Shown here in pieces: positions 35,711-48,800 of a stretch of 64,000 bases of DNA (position 1 is its first letter; each line of letters opens with the position of its first letter). The translations under genes and the position numbers were made by a program. The notes beneath the pieces were generated by a model. That model worked only from the letters and a program-made list of their open reading frames with translations, was not told the origin of the DNA and did no database searches. Source of the DNA: Verpa conica (Eukaryota > Ascomycota > Pezizomycetes > Pezizales > Morchellaceae); NCBI GenBank assembly GCA_033030425.1, contig JAUFSD010000016.1, positions 744,001 to 808,000 of the forward strand, in the 5' to 3' direction.

Positions 35711-38337
35711 CCTTTTTTCCGATTTATCGTATGCTTGAGGGATCGAAGAAGGCCTAAGGCTAGGATACATACATATGCGCAAGGTACTCCCCAACCTCGT
35801 TGTTTATCTGCATTAATTTCTTTATTTTTTCTTTATTTCCTCTCCTCATTATTTATTTTTCCTCTGGGTGCATGTATGTGCGTGGCTGGTACACTGAGCA
35901 ATGGGCGGGCGTGCACGTGGAGTGATCATTTCTCGTTTTGTTCTGGCGTCCACGATTTATTTATATGTACAGTGCTTTTGAATGGCCCTGCTTGTTATCG
36001 GGTGCTAGTCCTGTGAGAAGGAGCAATCTAGTCCAATAGAATATATGAAAACAACCTGTACTCCACAAGTCCCATACACAATGATACGTACATTAACCGT
36101 CTATTTAGCCTCCGCACCAGTCAGCACGCGGCCCGTCACTTCAGGAGCAAAAGCAAGATAGAAGATCACTTCAGCCTTCCCTTTCCTCCCGGATCCTCCC
36201 AGGGCCTGGTTTTTTTTTTTGTGGCTGGGCCAGGCCAGGCCCTGGTCCCGGGAGAGCTCGCATCATGTTTATCTGATAAAAACCCCCGCAGCGATTGTGG
36301 GGTTTCGGAACATATGCCAATCGCACATCATGGGAAGCTATCTCTGTGGGTTTCATCCGAAGCGAACATCATTGTTGACATTACTGGATGTACCGGGGTT
36401 CTGTGGAGTTGCTCTGTCTCTGCGAGTCATAATCCATGATCTCGCTGCACGCCGAAACCCCATGATCCCGGCCTTATGTAGGCCGCCTAGCCCGAACGTT
36501 TTAAAACAGAAAAGAAGGCCCCGCGATGGTAAATCGATCACGAGCTCCTCACTTAACCCATGGAAGCTCCGAAACAAGACAAAACACCATAAATCAGCAG
36601 TAATAACGAAAGGTTGGGAATCGAACCATATGAGCTCTCAACATGTGCTGGGCAGTCGCTGTTGTGTATTTGATAGAGGGTGAAATCGAGGCCCCACGTC
36701 TAGCGATCTGGTCACGAGTTGTTGTCTTGAAGTGTGTAGAATAGAACAACGATCGAAAGCCATTCTTACAGTCAGAAACATGCCCAAGTTTGCCTAACCC
36801 GCAAAGAGCATCAAGCACCCTCTGGAAAAAAAAATACCAAGACAAGCCAAAAATCAGGTCATGTGGGTGATCATTAAGTAGCTAAGACGCATAGTCGTGA
36901 GATAACCAGCAGGCACAGAGATGTAGTTATTAATCATGCGCGGACTTCAAATTTACATTGCATTAAGGCCTCGGTCCCTCTTCGCCCTTAACTTCACTTC
37001 CGCCCCCATGCGATGAGGACTTTCATGAGGAGAAGATAAACAGGGAGCCATATTGGTTAGATACGTACAAAGATATACAAATCCCGTCACTCTTGCGTTG
37101 AGTGGCCAGAAAGGAAATTAAAGAGGGGGAAGCGGACGAGGAAAACAAGAATCAAAAAGACTCCCGAAAAGAGTAAAGAAAACCAGTTTCTTCTCTCAGT
37201 CCCCCTCACCCATGTCCTCCAATCCCATTCTTACCCCGCTACCTACAGAAAATAGCTCCGTATGTGCAAGCTTCATTCGGCAATACAAGAATCAAGGGAA
37301 ATGAAAAAACGGATAAAAACGCTAAGGAACTGGTTTGATCATAAAGGGGAAAAAAAATAGCTAATATGTGCAAAACGAGAGTAAGAAGTGAAGAAGTAAA
37401 TAACCACGTCCTGATATATATCCCAATGAAATAAAAGAAAAAAAGAATAAAAAAGAATAAAAAAAGAAATCCACGCTATGCCCCACTATACCACCATAAT
37501 CCAGATTGCTTGCCACCCTATTGCCTTAGTTCCCTAGAAAGAATGAAAGTAAAGAAAAACGGCAGTGACAAATTGAATAACAAATAGAAGGAAAGACAAG
37601 GTAGTCCTCAAAGGAAGTACCAAAAGAACGAAACCGCTGACCAAGCCCAGGCGTAAAAGATCAGATAAACTACAAAGTGTAAAGAGAAATAAAAAGATAC
37701 AAAAACCCAATTCTCCAGTAATTGTGCTTGTCCTATATCCTCTTTTCTTTTTTTTTGTTTTCCGGCATTGCTGCGACCGTCTTAATAAACCTCAGATTGC
37801 AAACCACCCGATGATAATAATGAAAAAGCATTAATCAAACCAAAAAAGCAACGCTTGCTAATAAATCAAAAATGGAAAGGAGAAGGAAAAAACCGCTCGA
37901 AAGGTAGACGCAAAACGCTAAACAGACAGTATACAAAGGAAAGGGAAAGAAAAAAAGACAACGCTTGACCGCCGACCGCCGCCCAACCGATCGCTAAAAT
38001 GAGAAACAAAAAAAAAACCCAAACAAAAAATCAAATTGACCGCCCAATGATAGTACAAGTGTTCAGTGTTGTTATGCTCCCGGTGAGGGATGTGTATGTG
38101 TATCGTAGCTGTGTTGTTTCGGTTCCAACTTTTCCATCCCTGCGATCGCTCGCAAACCCCGTATAACCGATTAAACAATTTGAAAAAAGTGATGATATAG
38201 CCTATTCATGTCTCATCGCTGCTGTCGTATCTTCTCCGATATATTTCCAGTCTTGTGAATGCCAGATCCAACTATCCTTAGAAATCTCGCTCCTCCACCG
38301 GTGATCTTTTCCTTGCCCTCTCTAGCGCTTCTGGCAG
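35711..38337. other. 2.6 kb gene-free region, A-rich at its right end
   Basis: 36.0-36.9 kb has mixed composition with a GC-rich hairpin at 36199-36245 and a T11 run in its loop. From 37000 to 38040 the plus strand is strongly A-rich with many AAAGAAA and AATAAAA words. This may include the 3' UTR of the next (minus-strand) gene. No coding region was recognised. Confidence 0.5.
36199..36245. repeat. GC-rich hairpin with an oligo-T loop
   Basis: Arms CCAGGGCCTGG (36199-36209) and CCAGGCCCTGG (36235-36245) are perfect reverse complements of 11 bp. The 25-base loop starts with eleven T. A purely structural observation; it is not next to a gene end, so a terminator role is not supported. Confidence 0.7.
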
Positions 38338-39378
38338 TCACATGGTTGTTGCATATTCTTGGTACCTATCCCAGCCGAAACCACCAAACCCACTTCCAGT
38401 GCTGCACTGTTGGGCCAACAAACTCGGAAGCGGAAGCGGGAGTTGTGTCAACGGAAGCTGGTGCGAAGGCGGCTGAGAATATTGTTGCGATGCAGGTGAG
38501 CTCATACTCGACATATCTGACATACCCATATTCCCCCAGATCGACGGATAGGGCGCTGGATTTGAAGTGGGTGGACTATCCGTATCAGGGCTTGAGGGTA
38601 GTATCCTCCAAGCCTCAACCGGAGGTGGCGGTGGTAGTGATGGCGGTGGAGCGGGCGGGGTTGGCGACCACCAATTTGTGGTTCCAGGCGAGCTAGGTAG
38701 CAAGGGAGGAGGGGCACGCACAACGTCCACGATTCTAGGTGGAGGCGGTAACAAGGGTAGGAAAAACCCCATCACGAGGTTCCTTACATCATCACTCCGC
38801 CCGCAGAGCAATTCGCCAGCGCCGTCATCTTCCATGCCTTCTAGCGCTATCGCATCCGTCCGATACACAAATTTGTTAACCGTCTGAACAAACTCCTCAT
38901 GCAACCGCTTCATTTGCGTATCCTTATCGGTCCAGTGCCAGGTAGTCGCAGCCTGATCCACAAGATAGATATCCTGATGATACTCGATAAGGTCCTTTAT
39001 TGTCTCTGTCGAAAGCTTGAAGGCGATCTCATTTGAGAGGACTAGGTCAATGTGAACGACATATGCCTGAATATGGATGAGTTGGTATCGGAAGATGGCA
39101 TCTAAAAGCGGATGATCGTGTCTCTCGAGCTCCGCTTCGGGCGCACGTGCTACCATGAGACTGCAGAGATTCCAGATCGCTGAGGCTTGTGATAGGGTTT
39201 CAGTTAAACATTTCATGTGCTGGGGGACGCTATTGAGAGGTCGCTTGATACGATTGATTCGTTTCAGAGTGGCAGTCAACCAGGGATCGACTGTTGTATT
39301 CAGTACGACCGTTGGAGGGGAGCGGGGAGCAAAGGGTGCTGCTGTATCTGGCAACAGAAGAGCAGGCATTCTCGACAT
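38338..39378 (-). CDS. Hypothetical protein, helical N-terminus and Pro-rich C-terminus
   Basis: A single open frame of 346 residues. The first 205 residues are of globular, mostly helical character with alternating charged and hydrophobic positions (for example HIQAYVVHIDLVLSNEIAFK and TIKDLIEYHQDIYLVDQ). From about residue 205 the sequence becomes proline-rich (LLPPPPR, PPSLPPPPPVEAW) and then Ser/Pro/Gln-rich with a final GSGFGGFGWDRY. Upstream on the coding strand is a long CT-rich tract (39450-39540 read on the minus strand), as in fungal promoters and leaders. I do not recognise the family. The length, the sharp change from globular to disordered composition and the CT-rich leader support a real gene; an upstream exon cannot be excluded. 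Confidence 0.6.
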   Translation of the reverse strand: MSRMPALLLPDTAAPFAPRSPPTVVLNTTVDPWLTATLKRINRIKRPLNSVPQHMKCLTETLSQASAIWNLCSLMVARAPEAELERHDHPLLDAIFRYQLIHIQAYVVHIDLVLSNEIAFKLSTETIKDLIEYHQDIYLVDQAATTWHWTDKDTQMKRLHEEFVQTVNKFVYRTDAIALEGMEDDGAGELLCGRSDDVRNLVMGFFLPLLPPPPRIVDVVRAPPPLLPSSPGTTNWWSPTPPAPPPSLPPPPPVEAWRILPSSPDTDSPPTSNPAPYPSIWGNMGMSDMSSMSSPASQQYSQPPSHQLPLTQLPLPLPSLLAQQCSTGSGFGGFGWDRYQEYATTM

Positions 39379-39449
39379 ATAGAAAAAAGAATGACTAGTG
39401 GGTTGATATAGTTTGTAATCAATGTTATAGAGAACAGTGATGGCTCTAG

Positions 39450-39540
39450 ACTAGGAGGAGAAGTAGGAGGAGGAGGGAGGAGGAGGAGGGAGAGAAGGAG
39501 GAGGAGAAAGAGGAGGAGGAGGAGAAAGAAGAGTAGATAA
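39450..39540. repeat. GGA/GAA purine tract upstream of the hypothetical gene
   Basis: About 90 bases of nearly pure purine on the plus strand (AGGAGGAGG type), so CT-rich on the strand of the neighbouring gene, 70-160 bases upstream of its start. Probably promoter or 5' leader sequence. Confidence 0.7.
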
Positions 39541-40188
39541 GATGGTTATATAGAAGTGATGGATAATGAGGATTGATGAAGGATAAGAGGATGTTAATAA
39601 TGAAGAGGGGGAAGAGTAAATAGAAGAGGGGAAGAAGAGGAGAGGGGAAGTGCTAGTGAGGAAGCCGTGACTAAAGAAAGACGATAGAGCAAAACAAAGA
39701 ACGTAGACAGAGTACCGGGACTATGACGGAGTAGAGGAGGGGGGGGAGATCGAAACGGGAAGAGAGTGAAAGGAGCCGAGAAGGGATGTGCGGGAGGTGG
39801 GAAGTCGTACTTTATAAACTTCAAGGTGTGTTCAAGCTCACGGACCATCCAGAGAGGCTGGGATCCCCGGGGCAAGGTGCTGTTAAATATTTTGGTGGAG
39901 GGGTGGAGCGAGCGTTGAGTGGATGCACTGGATGGGCATTGATCCATGGTGGGTAAGAACCAGTGGTAGCTGGCTTGAATGTACTCACTCGCGTTCTTAC
40001 TCTTCCCTCCCTCATCGTCCCTCTCTGCCTCTCGGTAGTGCCAGTCAGGTAAAGTAAACCCTTGCTCCGGGCCCAACCACTCGCTCTCAATAAACCCCAC
40101 TTTGATTACCTTTCTCCCATCGTTTTTTAGGGCCATAAAATGAACCCCTCACAGTTCTTTGTGCGAGTGTGGGCGGACCCCGTTCTTA

Positions 40189-40204
40189 CCCCCCCCCCCC
40201 CCCC
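40189..40204. repeat. Poly-C run (16 C)
   Basis: A homopolymer of 16 C in intergenic DNA. Length may be unreliable in sequencing. No function assigned. Confidence 0.8.
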
Positions 40205-41379
40205 AACTCTCGGACTTGTCCATAAAGACAGTAAGTCAAAATAGGATAATAAGAACTAAAATGATAAAAGATAAATAAGTATATAAAAAAAAGAAAAGAA
40301 AATCCTCCCCCCTCCCCAAAAGATCGCAGGATGATAATTTAAAATAAAAAAATAAAATAAAAATGAGCTCCGAGATAATCTCTCACACTCTGAGACCAAG
40401 GAAACCCCGGAATAGTGGCTGGATCATCCTTTCATATCGCATGTGAAGAAGGAATATCCGTCATTGGTCGACGATAATTGCCCATGGTTCCCCCAAACTG
40501 AGAGAAGGCCGCGAGAGCCGTTACGCTGCCGGAGGCGGCGGCGAGCTAGGCGGACATCTTTTCCTCTCAGTGCATATTTCCGCGTTCTTCCCCAAAGAGG
40601 GACCTCGGATGGTAGATTGCCTCATCATTTGCGCCTGTCATTGGGACCTTTTCTTTTCTTTTTCATTTGGCAGAGGGTACCTTGCAGCTCCAGATTAGTT
40701 CCATGTCTGGTTCCTGCGTATGGAGCTGTGAGGAGCATGCAATTTTCAGCGCTGCCGCAGCTTTGCAAGCCCGGAAAGCGGAGAGAAGGAGAGACTGAGG
40801 AGGGGCAAGATATCGGGGAAATTGTATTGGTGGTATTTACTTACGCGTATTACGGGGAAAGCTCAGAGAACCTTGTGATGAGCACTGCTTCTTCGTGCTT
40901 GAAGACGTTTGAAGACTCCGGCCATGCTTGGCCCGAACGCCCATCAATTTCGTATTCGACCCTGTAGATTTTTGCTTGTCGTCTCCTTCTCACTGGATAC
41001 GGTGGCTGGGTGCGTCTAGGCTGAAATCATATTATCATTATTGTTTTTTTCTGCCTTCTGTGGGAATGAATCCTTGCACTCTGGCCATTCGGGGCCTTAG
41101 AGTATTTTTTCAGCTGAGTAGTGTTGCCCTCGCGTGGCAATTCTGGGACGGGATTCGCTGGATGTAATTTTTGTTTGATGTGCCACTTGTTTGGAGGAGG
41201 TCAAGATTTGTAGTTGATTGGGTTGCAGTTGCTTGACCCCTGTAAAACATCCCCGCCTAAAAGGGATAGCGCGGTTGACCCTCCAAGTGCGCGAGGACAG
41301 ATTAAATTCGGCTTGCGAATAATCCGGACTGACATCCTATCATACAGCATGTGGAGCACAGCAATAGAAGCAGGAAAAA

Positions 41380-41444
41380 GCAGGAGCAGCAGCAGCAGCA
41401 GCAGCAGGAGCATCAGGAGCATCAGGAGCAGCAGTATCAGCAGC
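41380..41444. repeat. Imperfect CAG/GAGCAT trinucleotide tract
   Basis: GCAGCAGCAG followed by AGGAGCATC repeats and more CAG. Read on the minus strand it gives a leucine-rich frame (41201-41467) that is only a by-product of the repeat. Confidence 0.8.
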
Positions 41445-44400
41445 GGTGAGTCGATAATCTTAGCCACTCCAGCCTCGGAGCGTGACTCGAGGCGAACAGC
41501 AGTAGACTGTTACGAACAGGAAATGATTCCTCTAGTTCTAAGGTACGGAACGTGGGGATTTAGGGGACCGTCGTCATAGTGGCGAATGGAATGCCTTACA
41601 TAGCTATATGGACTGTCGCAAAAAAAACAGCCTTGCCTGGTTAATGGTCGGTCAGCTCAGAAGCTGTTCCTGCGCTGCGATTACTGCATATGTCCAATTG
41701 GACGTACATACAATCTCCCCCGCAGCCGTGCCTCGCGTGACATACCGTGGGAGGCATCTGTACGCAAAATTAAGTAGAAGTGCAGATGTAACAGACTGGC
41801 AGGTTAGATACAAAAGCTACAATACAGCACCATCATCATCAAACATCTTCCAGGGCAGCTGGGTGAGGGGAAGAGAGAAAAAGGAAAGAACTGTGCTCTG
41901 GAACCAAGGAACGAAAGGAATCCGGCAACAGTGTCGAAACCGGGAGGGTAAGAGAGGGGGAAGACGAAGAGGGCGGAGCCTAACGAGAGGCCTCGGGGGC
42001 GAATGCATGCATGCAGGATCCTGCAGGCCGACCGATCCATTGCAGAACCGAAGAAGCCCGGAGTATTCCCAATTCCCAAGTTTCGCAACCGCCGTCACCT
42101 TGTGATCCGTGCTCTTTAGTGTCGTTTCATGTTGTGATAAAACGGTCATCATCCTCGGAGTCTTGGGCAGCTGAAGTTCATGGCCGTAAAGACTCACAAT
42201 CATGTCCCCTCAAGTCTATGTACTGTGTAATATTACCATGTATCATGCACGCCCATCCCTCTACTCACTCTGGCTACTCAGGATCCCCCTCCTCAAACAG
42301 GACTCGGATTGCGCAAGCACATGGCCAGGTTGGAAATAGATGGGCAGAAAAGTGACCCTCCATACAGCCTGGATACTGTAGGTGCAAGCGAGCTGCCCAC
42401 AAAGCACGGACGAGATCCTGACCCATCGTACTCTCTCGCCCACAACCTTATCGACACACTCTAAACCTATCGATATCGCCATATACCGCAAATTAGAGTC
42501 GTTATTGTAACGACACGTGCAACGTAATAATCATCCGTCCGGATCATCGACACTTGGCCTCATCGTCTTGCATCCACTGTCACAACCCATCTTCTCGCTT
42601 CAGACATCCCACCACTGGAACCTGCAGAATGACAAAGACTTGATATCAACTATTTATTCCCTACCTCCAATCCAGATTCGCCGAGTTGCGGCTAACCGCT
42701 GCACCTCCTGCGCCTCATCGAGATACGATCAATTACAATATGTAGCAAGCCCAATCCTCCCCTCACCTCCCCTCCCCCCGTACAACGTCCGGCCCGTATG
42801 TCGCCTCCCATTTAATTCTCCGAGTATTCCCCTGACGAAAAGTCTTGTTTTCAGCTGTTCAGGGATGCTCAGGGACACCAGGTACAGCAAAATCTGCCAA
42901 GTCGCCCTCTGCGCCACCACCACCATGAGGTGTGCTTTAGCCACGCTGGCAGATGACGCACACTAGCCTCCATAGCCACAAAACCAAGACCGACACGTTC
43001 TGCTTCGTCCGATGTTTTGCAGTCATGAGTGTGCGAAGTAAGGAAAAAAGAAAGCAACCCGAAAGGGCACGTACACACATAGGTGGCAGAAAAGGCTGCT
43101 TCTTCCGGAGCACGCAAGCATAGCTGATCACGAAACCTAGCCTATTATTAGCAGAGGGAAAACGTTGTCTAAAATGCAGATCACTGAGGGTTGAGGTAGT
43201 TCAAAATATCTGGCCTCGGTCGCAATCCAACAGCGAAACACGTATTATTGTGCAAACACAACACTTAGGTGTCGGTTAATATAAGAGGTAATAAATCTAC
43301 AAGATGGTCCAAGGATCTAGGATCCAGATCCAAGCGCACCGTGTTGATAGAGATCGAATGCCTTAGAATCGAACCGCATCTAAATCTTGCACAACCCATC
43401 CTTTACGCATAATTATCTCTCTTAGCAACAGGCTGTACGTTTTGCCTAGCGCCGTGTGTGGGGGAAAAGTAAGCATCTATAATTGAATAAGATACAGACA
43501 GACCTCTTTTCTACAATATCGGTAATACAAGCTGGCACCTAAAAGTGAGTGAACACGCGAAAACACACCATGAATAGCCGACTTCACATTTTTAATGAGA
43601 GGATTCCCCCCCCTTCCCCCACAACTGATATAAGTATTTTTGAATATTATTTCAGGCTCTAGGGTACCAGTTCCGGCCAGTAGTGTTCATATGTTTTTAA
43701 ACAATAACTATAGAGAGCAGAAGCTAGGCCAAATGTGTGTTTCCGTACTACAATAGAAATTACACTAGTTACTAGGATCACCGATTATTTGTTTTAAACC
43801 TGAGACTGCTAAGGGAAATTTTTTTTTTAATTACAACCTATGAATTTAGCAAACTTTAGAAAGATTTAAAAACAGGTATGCTAGTATTGAAATGTTTACG
43901 GAATTAGTTACCCTTCGGTGTGTTTCGCTTGCATTCCTACTCCTGGAGTGTAAATTTGTATCAGTTCTGACTCCGGGAAGGGTAATCCTTACATGTCAGG
44001 ATGGGGTCACCACCGCAGTTAACCGGCGACAGGCGCCTCGCAGCGGCCCTGGTGATAATGGGTGATGATATAGTCGAGGTTTGCGCATTTGCGTACGCAA
44101 AACCCGCTTCCGAATTGAAAACTCATCTACAGAATGTATTCGTGGACTACAATCGTAAGGCAATTCTCAGCACAAATTAAATATTCCCTCATTCTCAAAC
44201 ACACATATGTGTACGGACGTACCAGCGCGCACACATGCGCACACGCATATAACGTGTTCTGTTGGTGAAGGGAAAATACCATTGTTTTTATTGAAACTGA
44301 TTGTTCCCTACAGTCACATACACATACACATGTACATCGCTGTATGTACGTCCTAATGCCTGTGGCCTATTTGGGGAGGAAATCGATCAGGCATCACGAC

Positions 44401-45652
44401 GGTTGAACCCATATCTGGGTAAGTTATTGAAAAGTAGGCAGAAAAATGATCCACGACGGTACAAGGATCGGCACATCCCGCAAGTGAAGCCTTCGACGGG
44501 CCTTTCGTGCGTATATCTAGATACGGACAGGCCTGTTTTCGATACCTAACCGTGGACCCTAGAATGTTTATCGAAGGATAACCGTCTGTGCGTCGGTTTA
44601 GATCGACCGATGGGTTATCCTACGCCATACTATTACGTGCTTGGCCATGGGCCCCGCAAGCGTCTCAGATAATCTGAGCGCGTAACTTTCTTTTTCTTCT
44701 CCCTCCTGGCCTGTGTTGTGCTATGTCTCTCATTAATAACTTTCTTTTACAATTTTTCACGAACGCGAAACGATAGTGTTGGAAGTGCCAGATCGAGACT
44801 ATTGTGCGTGTGTGTGTGCAGACCTGGGCCATGTGGTTCTTGTTAGAAGACTTGATGTACGGGATCAGCTGCGACGAACAAAACTCGTTCAGGGCCTGCC
44901 GTTCGACGCTCGTAGAAAATAGGCGTGGTGAGGGGTAAAGGATACTTTCCTCCTTATCGCGAGCTAAAAACATCTGGATCTTTCTTATCGCGATTTCGAG
45001 CGACGTCCGTAAAATGCATAAGCGAATAACGCCCGCAGTTTGGGCAATTGTGATGATGTTTGGAGTATGTACACACGCCTTGGAGTAATACAAGCACAAG
45101 TGACTCCGGCTCCAATAGGCATGCATAAACCGACAGTGAGGAGTCGAGGCCTTGAGAAACGAAACACTTCGCGCAATCCCGGTAATTACAAGGTTTGAGG
45201 AGCAACGACCACCACGATTATCCGGGAACTAGATATTCCCCGCAGCGCTTATTCATTTAAATTCATAGAGGAAAGTACAGACTGCATCGTTACGTATCGT
45301 AGTGGTGTAATAGAAGAAAGAGCCCGTTAATTACGTAGGTACAGCCGACGCTACCGCAAGTAGATGTGATAACCTTCCCTTAATCAAACAAATATACGAA
45401 CACCACCTGAAAACACCGAAATATCAAGGAAAACAGGAAATTAAGTAGTTGATTTCGGATCCAAAGCCTTCTCGCTTCCAGCCTACTATCGGCGTTGATC
45501 CCTCGGATGCGGCCGCCATCTATTCAGGGAACCCGGGAGGTGTAACCACCCCACCTTCCTGCAGGCCCGATATTTTACTGGAATGACCTTCAAGTCCAAG
45601 ATTAACCGCTGACGAATAATCGTGGGAAGACCCCTGAGCGTCGGCAACGAAT

Positions 45653-45815
45653 TGGTGTGTCAGGTGACTTAAAACACTCTGGAAGGCTGCATTAGCTCCA
45701 TCTACAAATACCATGGAGCTGCAGTTCCGTTGGCCTAGGGTGGTTCGTGCGACTCCTGCACGCTCCTGCAGCCATCTGCAGCTTTCCATAGTGTTTTAAG
45801 TCACCTGACACACCA
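45653..45815. repeat. Foldback element: 39-bp inverted repeat
   Basis: Arms 45653-45691 and 45777-45815 match as reverse complements at 37 of 39 positions; the outer 26 bp are perfect (begin TGGTGTGTCAGGTGAC). The 85-base centre contains a second small hairpin, 45694-45701 with 45713-45720. No target-site duplication is visible at the ends. It lies 57 bases beyond the stop codon of the second zinc-cluster regulator, so it may be transcribed in that gene's 3' UTR. It could be a tiny MITE-like element. Confidence 0.85.
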
Positions 45816-45872
45816 GTTCTTTAATGGAGGAAATAAAAAGGGCATATTGAGATTGAGGCATTTCCTCTTTTA

Positions 45873-48800
45873 TCATCGTACACCATCATGATATGCAGTT
45901 GCACTAGGTGGAGCCCCTGGGCCAGTATGTCCACTACCAGTTGGAGATATCATATGCGGCACACCACCTCCATTCCCTCGATTTCCTCCGCCCTCATCTC
46001 CACCTCCACCTCCACCTGCCTCATCTTCTCCACCTCCGTCGCCGCTCATCATATTCAGGTTACCCATACCTCCGATCCGAGTTTCGAAATCTGGTGGGCA
46101 AGAATTAAATGGCAGAAACCATGCACTGCCTGCTTGATCAGAGAAGGCACCCGCATCCGTAAGGCTGATATGAGGGTCAAATCCTGACCATATGCCACTG
46201 CTAAGCGGGTTTGTAGCCGCTACCATCGCTGACGGATCAGATCCCGCCGGGTATAAATCATAAAAATAATCTTGGTGGGTCTGTGGGGGATGCATTCCTG
46301 TCGGAACTGGGCTAGCTGCGGCCGCGGAGGTTCTGGGAATGACAGGGTAATTTGGAAACGAGACTGGAGATGCTATACTCGACAATAGCGATGACATTGA
46401 AGAATGATGTTGGGTAGATTGTTCAAAGTTCACCGGAGATGTATCCGATGGGCGAGGAAGCATGGGTGGATTTAGCAGCTGGGGATCCAGTTTTAAATCA
46501 ATATTTCCATGTCCGGCAACCATAGGCGGTGTAGATACCATTGCTGGAGATACACCTATAATAGGGGACTGTTGTATTACCGGAGACTGATATACTACAG
46601 GTGATTGACTGTGATGTACAGACTGTGGGGAAGAGCTTTGCACCATCGTAGATGTATGCACAGGCGAGGCACGTGTATGAGATTGTGTTTGGCGTTTTGG
46701 GAGAGGTGGCACTGATGGGGTACTCCTCTGGCTCCTCGATCCTACTTTTGCAAAAAATTCCTCTGCAGTTTGAAGGTTGGATCGCTGACTCAAGACCGCA
46801 TCTTCAAGTGAGGAGTTGTCGCCATCCTGGGACTGTCCTTTTTTCGTATGCCTCTCGTAGTCGCTGGCAGATACTCCTTGTGGGTACTTCTGGAACCAAT
46901 CCCCATACTGTAGCATCTGCCTTGTTTCCTGATGCCCTGAAAACGGCGAACCTTTGGCAACAGCATCTGAAAACTTGCGGTATAATCGTTTTAGGTTGTC
47001 CGTTATATAACAAAACAGTCCCCAATACTGCCTGATTTGTGACAAGAACCTAAGACAGACTTCCATATATCTTTTTGCTTCCATTTGAATATTACTAGTA
47101 CTGGTAGAAAACATTCGTACCAGGTGGATCAAGGCGGCGCTAAATGCACAATAGCCCAAAAACGGAGCAGCGACCACCACCCCACGTTCTTCAATGTCCT
47201 CCAGCATCTTGGCAATTTCCGTAGCCGACTTCAGAGTTATTTCGCTCGCCGATTGCACAAATTCCCTTGGAATATTTGGAACATCAGCAGGCGTTGCTGA
47301 CATAGCTGACTTCCATAAAAAAAGTTTGATTTGTTGAAGGGCGACGTGCACAAATATAAATTGACCGAATAAATGCTCACTTGCATGGGATTGTGTATTT
47401 TCAGTCGTATATCGTAGTCTTTCGGGTAGGTTGTTCTCAAATTTCTCTGCCTCGGTACAAAGGGTAGAAAATTTGGAATTTGGATCCCAAATCTGTCGTT
47501 CTTCACGTTCTGCGCCGCCCTAGAAATAAATGTCAATTGATATTCTTTTATGAAAGAAAGGTTTGGCTTGGAGTATCAAGGAGCGCTTCTTTAGAGAAAT
47601 AATCAGGCTTCTGTAAGAACATATATCGTGGTTATATACGCATAATTTGATATTATGCAGTTCCAAAAGTAATGTTCTAGATGACAGAATTTTGAATCGC
47701 ATGATGATAGGCCACCCTACCTGTGGAGATCAACTCCAATAAGAGTATTGACGACACGGGGATAGGAGATCTCTCGGGAAATCAAAGAAAAATAGAGCTT
47801 ACCTGGTTGAAATACCGTGCAATTTTACCGTACAACGTTATTACCCTAACAATATACGCGCCAACCCCCATATTATCTGCTGCACATGCTTTATCGAAAT
47901 TTCTAGGTCCATGAACTGTACCGTCTAGTCTTTCCGTAATTGTTGGAATATCAAGCTCAAGATTTCTATCATGAGATGGGAGTTGAATTTCCAGTTCTGT
48001 TTCTGATATCAGACAAGGTCTTTCCGTGCCAGATGAGGTAAACCGATCCATCACGAAACAAGCCCACATACACCGCCGCCGTATCTCCCTGTCGACAAAA
48101 GACATACTATTCCCTAATGCTCCTTCATCAGGGGGGCAATCCACTCCTGATAGCCCTGGTGATTTTCCTATGGGATCATTGCTGATTTCCTTGTGTAACT
48201 GCAATGCATGTGCCATTCGTGTTGCCATTCCTCCGAATGCCCAGCTCCTACCTCCTTGACATGTCCCAAACTCATGTAGACAAAGCATTGTGCAAACAGT
48301 AACATTGGTGATGTTCGGGTTATCGAAGTTTTTTAGTAATAGTCTTCGCGCCTCTGTAGCAAAGCCCTCACCAGCTAAGAATGGTGGATCGTGGCGCACA
48401 GCTGGGTGCTTAGAGAATCTTGCTGAAACAGCACATAATGCTAAAACTAGTACCGGCGGTGCGGTCCCACCCCTAGATCATATTTAGACACCCAAAGCTT
48501 CCAAGGGGGGGGGGTCACCAAAGTTTGAATTACCGTAATCGCCTCATAAATGATGATTTATGTAATAAAAAATAAGGCTGTCCGTATACAAATTCGAAGA
48601 AGACCTCTGCCAGGTGCTCTTGGATTTCCTTTGAAGGCAGTGCCTGAGAGCCGTCATCTATATCTGCTTGTGTACCTTTCATCGTGGATGATTCCCAGGC
48701 CCCAAGACCAACATTACCACTGCGGTGCTTGTTAGGATTTTCAGAGTGAGCCCACGCGTCTAATTCATTCCCAAAAGCAGTACCAGCTGTTCTCTTCTTC

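Larger units (their letters stand above)
39379..45872. other. 6.5 kb gene-poor region with simple repeats
   Basis: It holds a purine-rich tract (39450-39540), a C16 run (40189-40204), a CAG-type tract (41380-41444) and a foldback repeat (45653-45815). Open frames of 70-180 codons occur, for example 39594-40136 (-), 40443-40967 (+) and 41608-42105 (+), but they overlap one another and show no family signal. The 180-codon minus frame starting at 40136 lies just upstream of the hypothetical gene and could be its leader or a separate small gene. 43-45.5 kb is AT-rich and empty. Confidence 0.45.

Noticed and set aside
36600..36625. B-box-like word (GGTTCGATTCC on the minus strand) suggesting a tRNA
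   Set aside because: The T-arm does not pair and no A box or cloverleaf is present upstream.
45520..45789. 89-codon minus frame over the foldback repeat
   Set aside because: Overlaps the inverted repeat, no family signal; likely chance.
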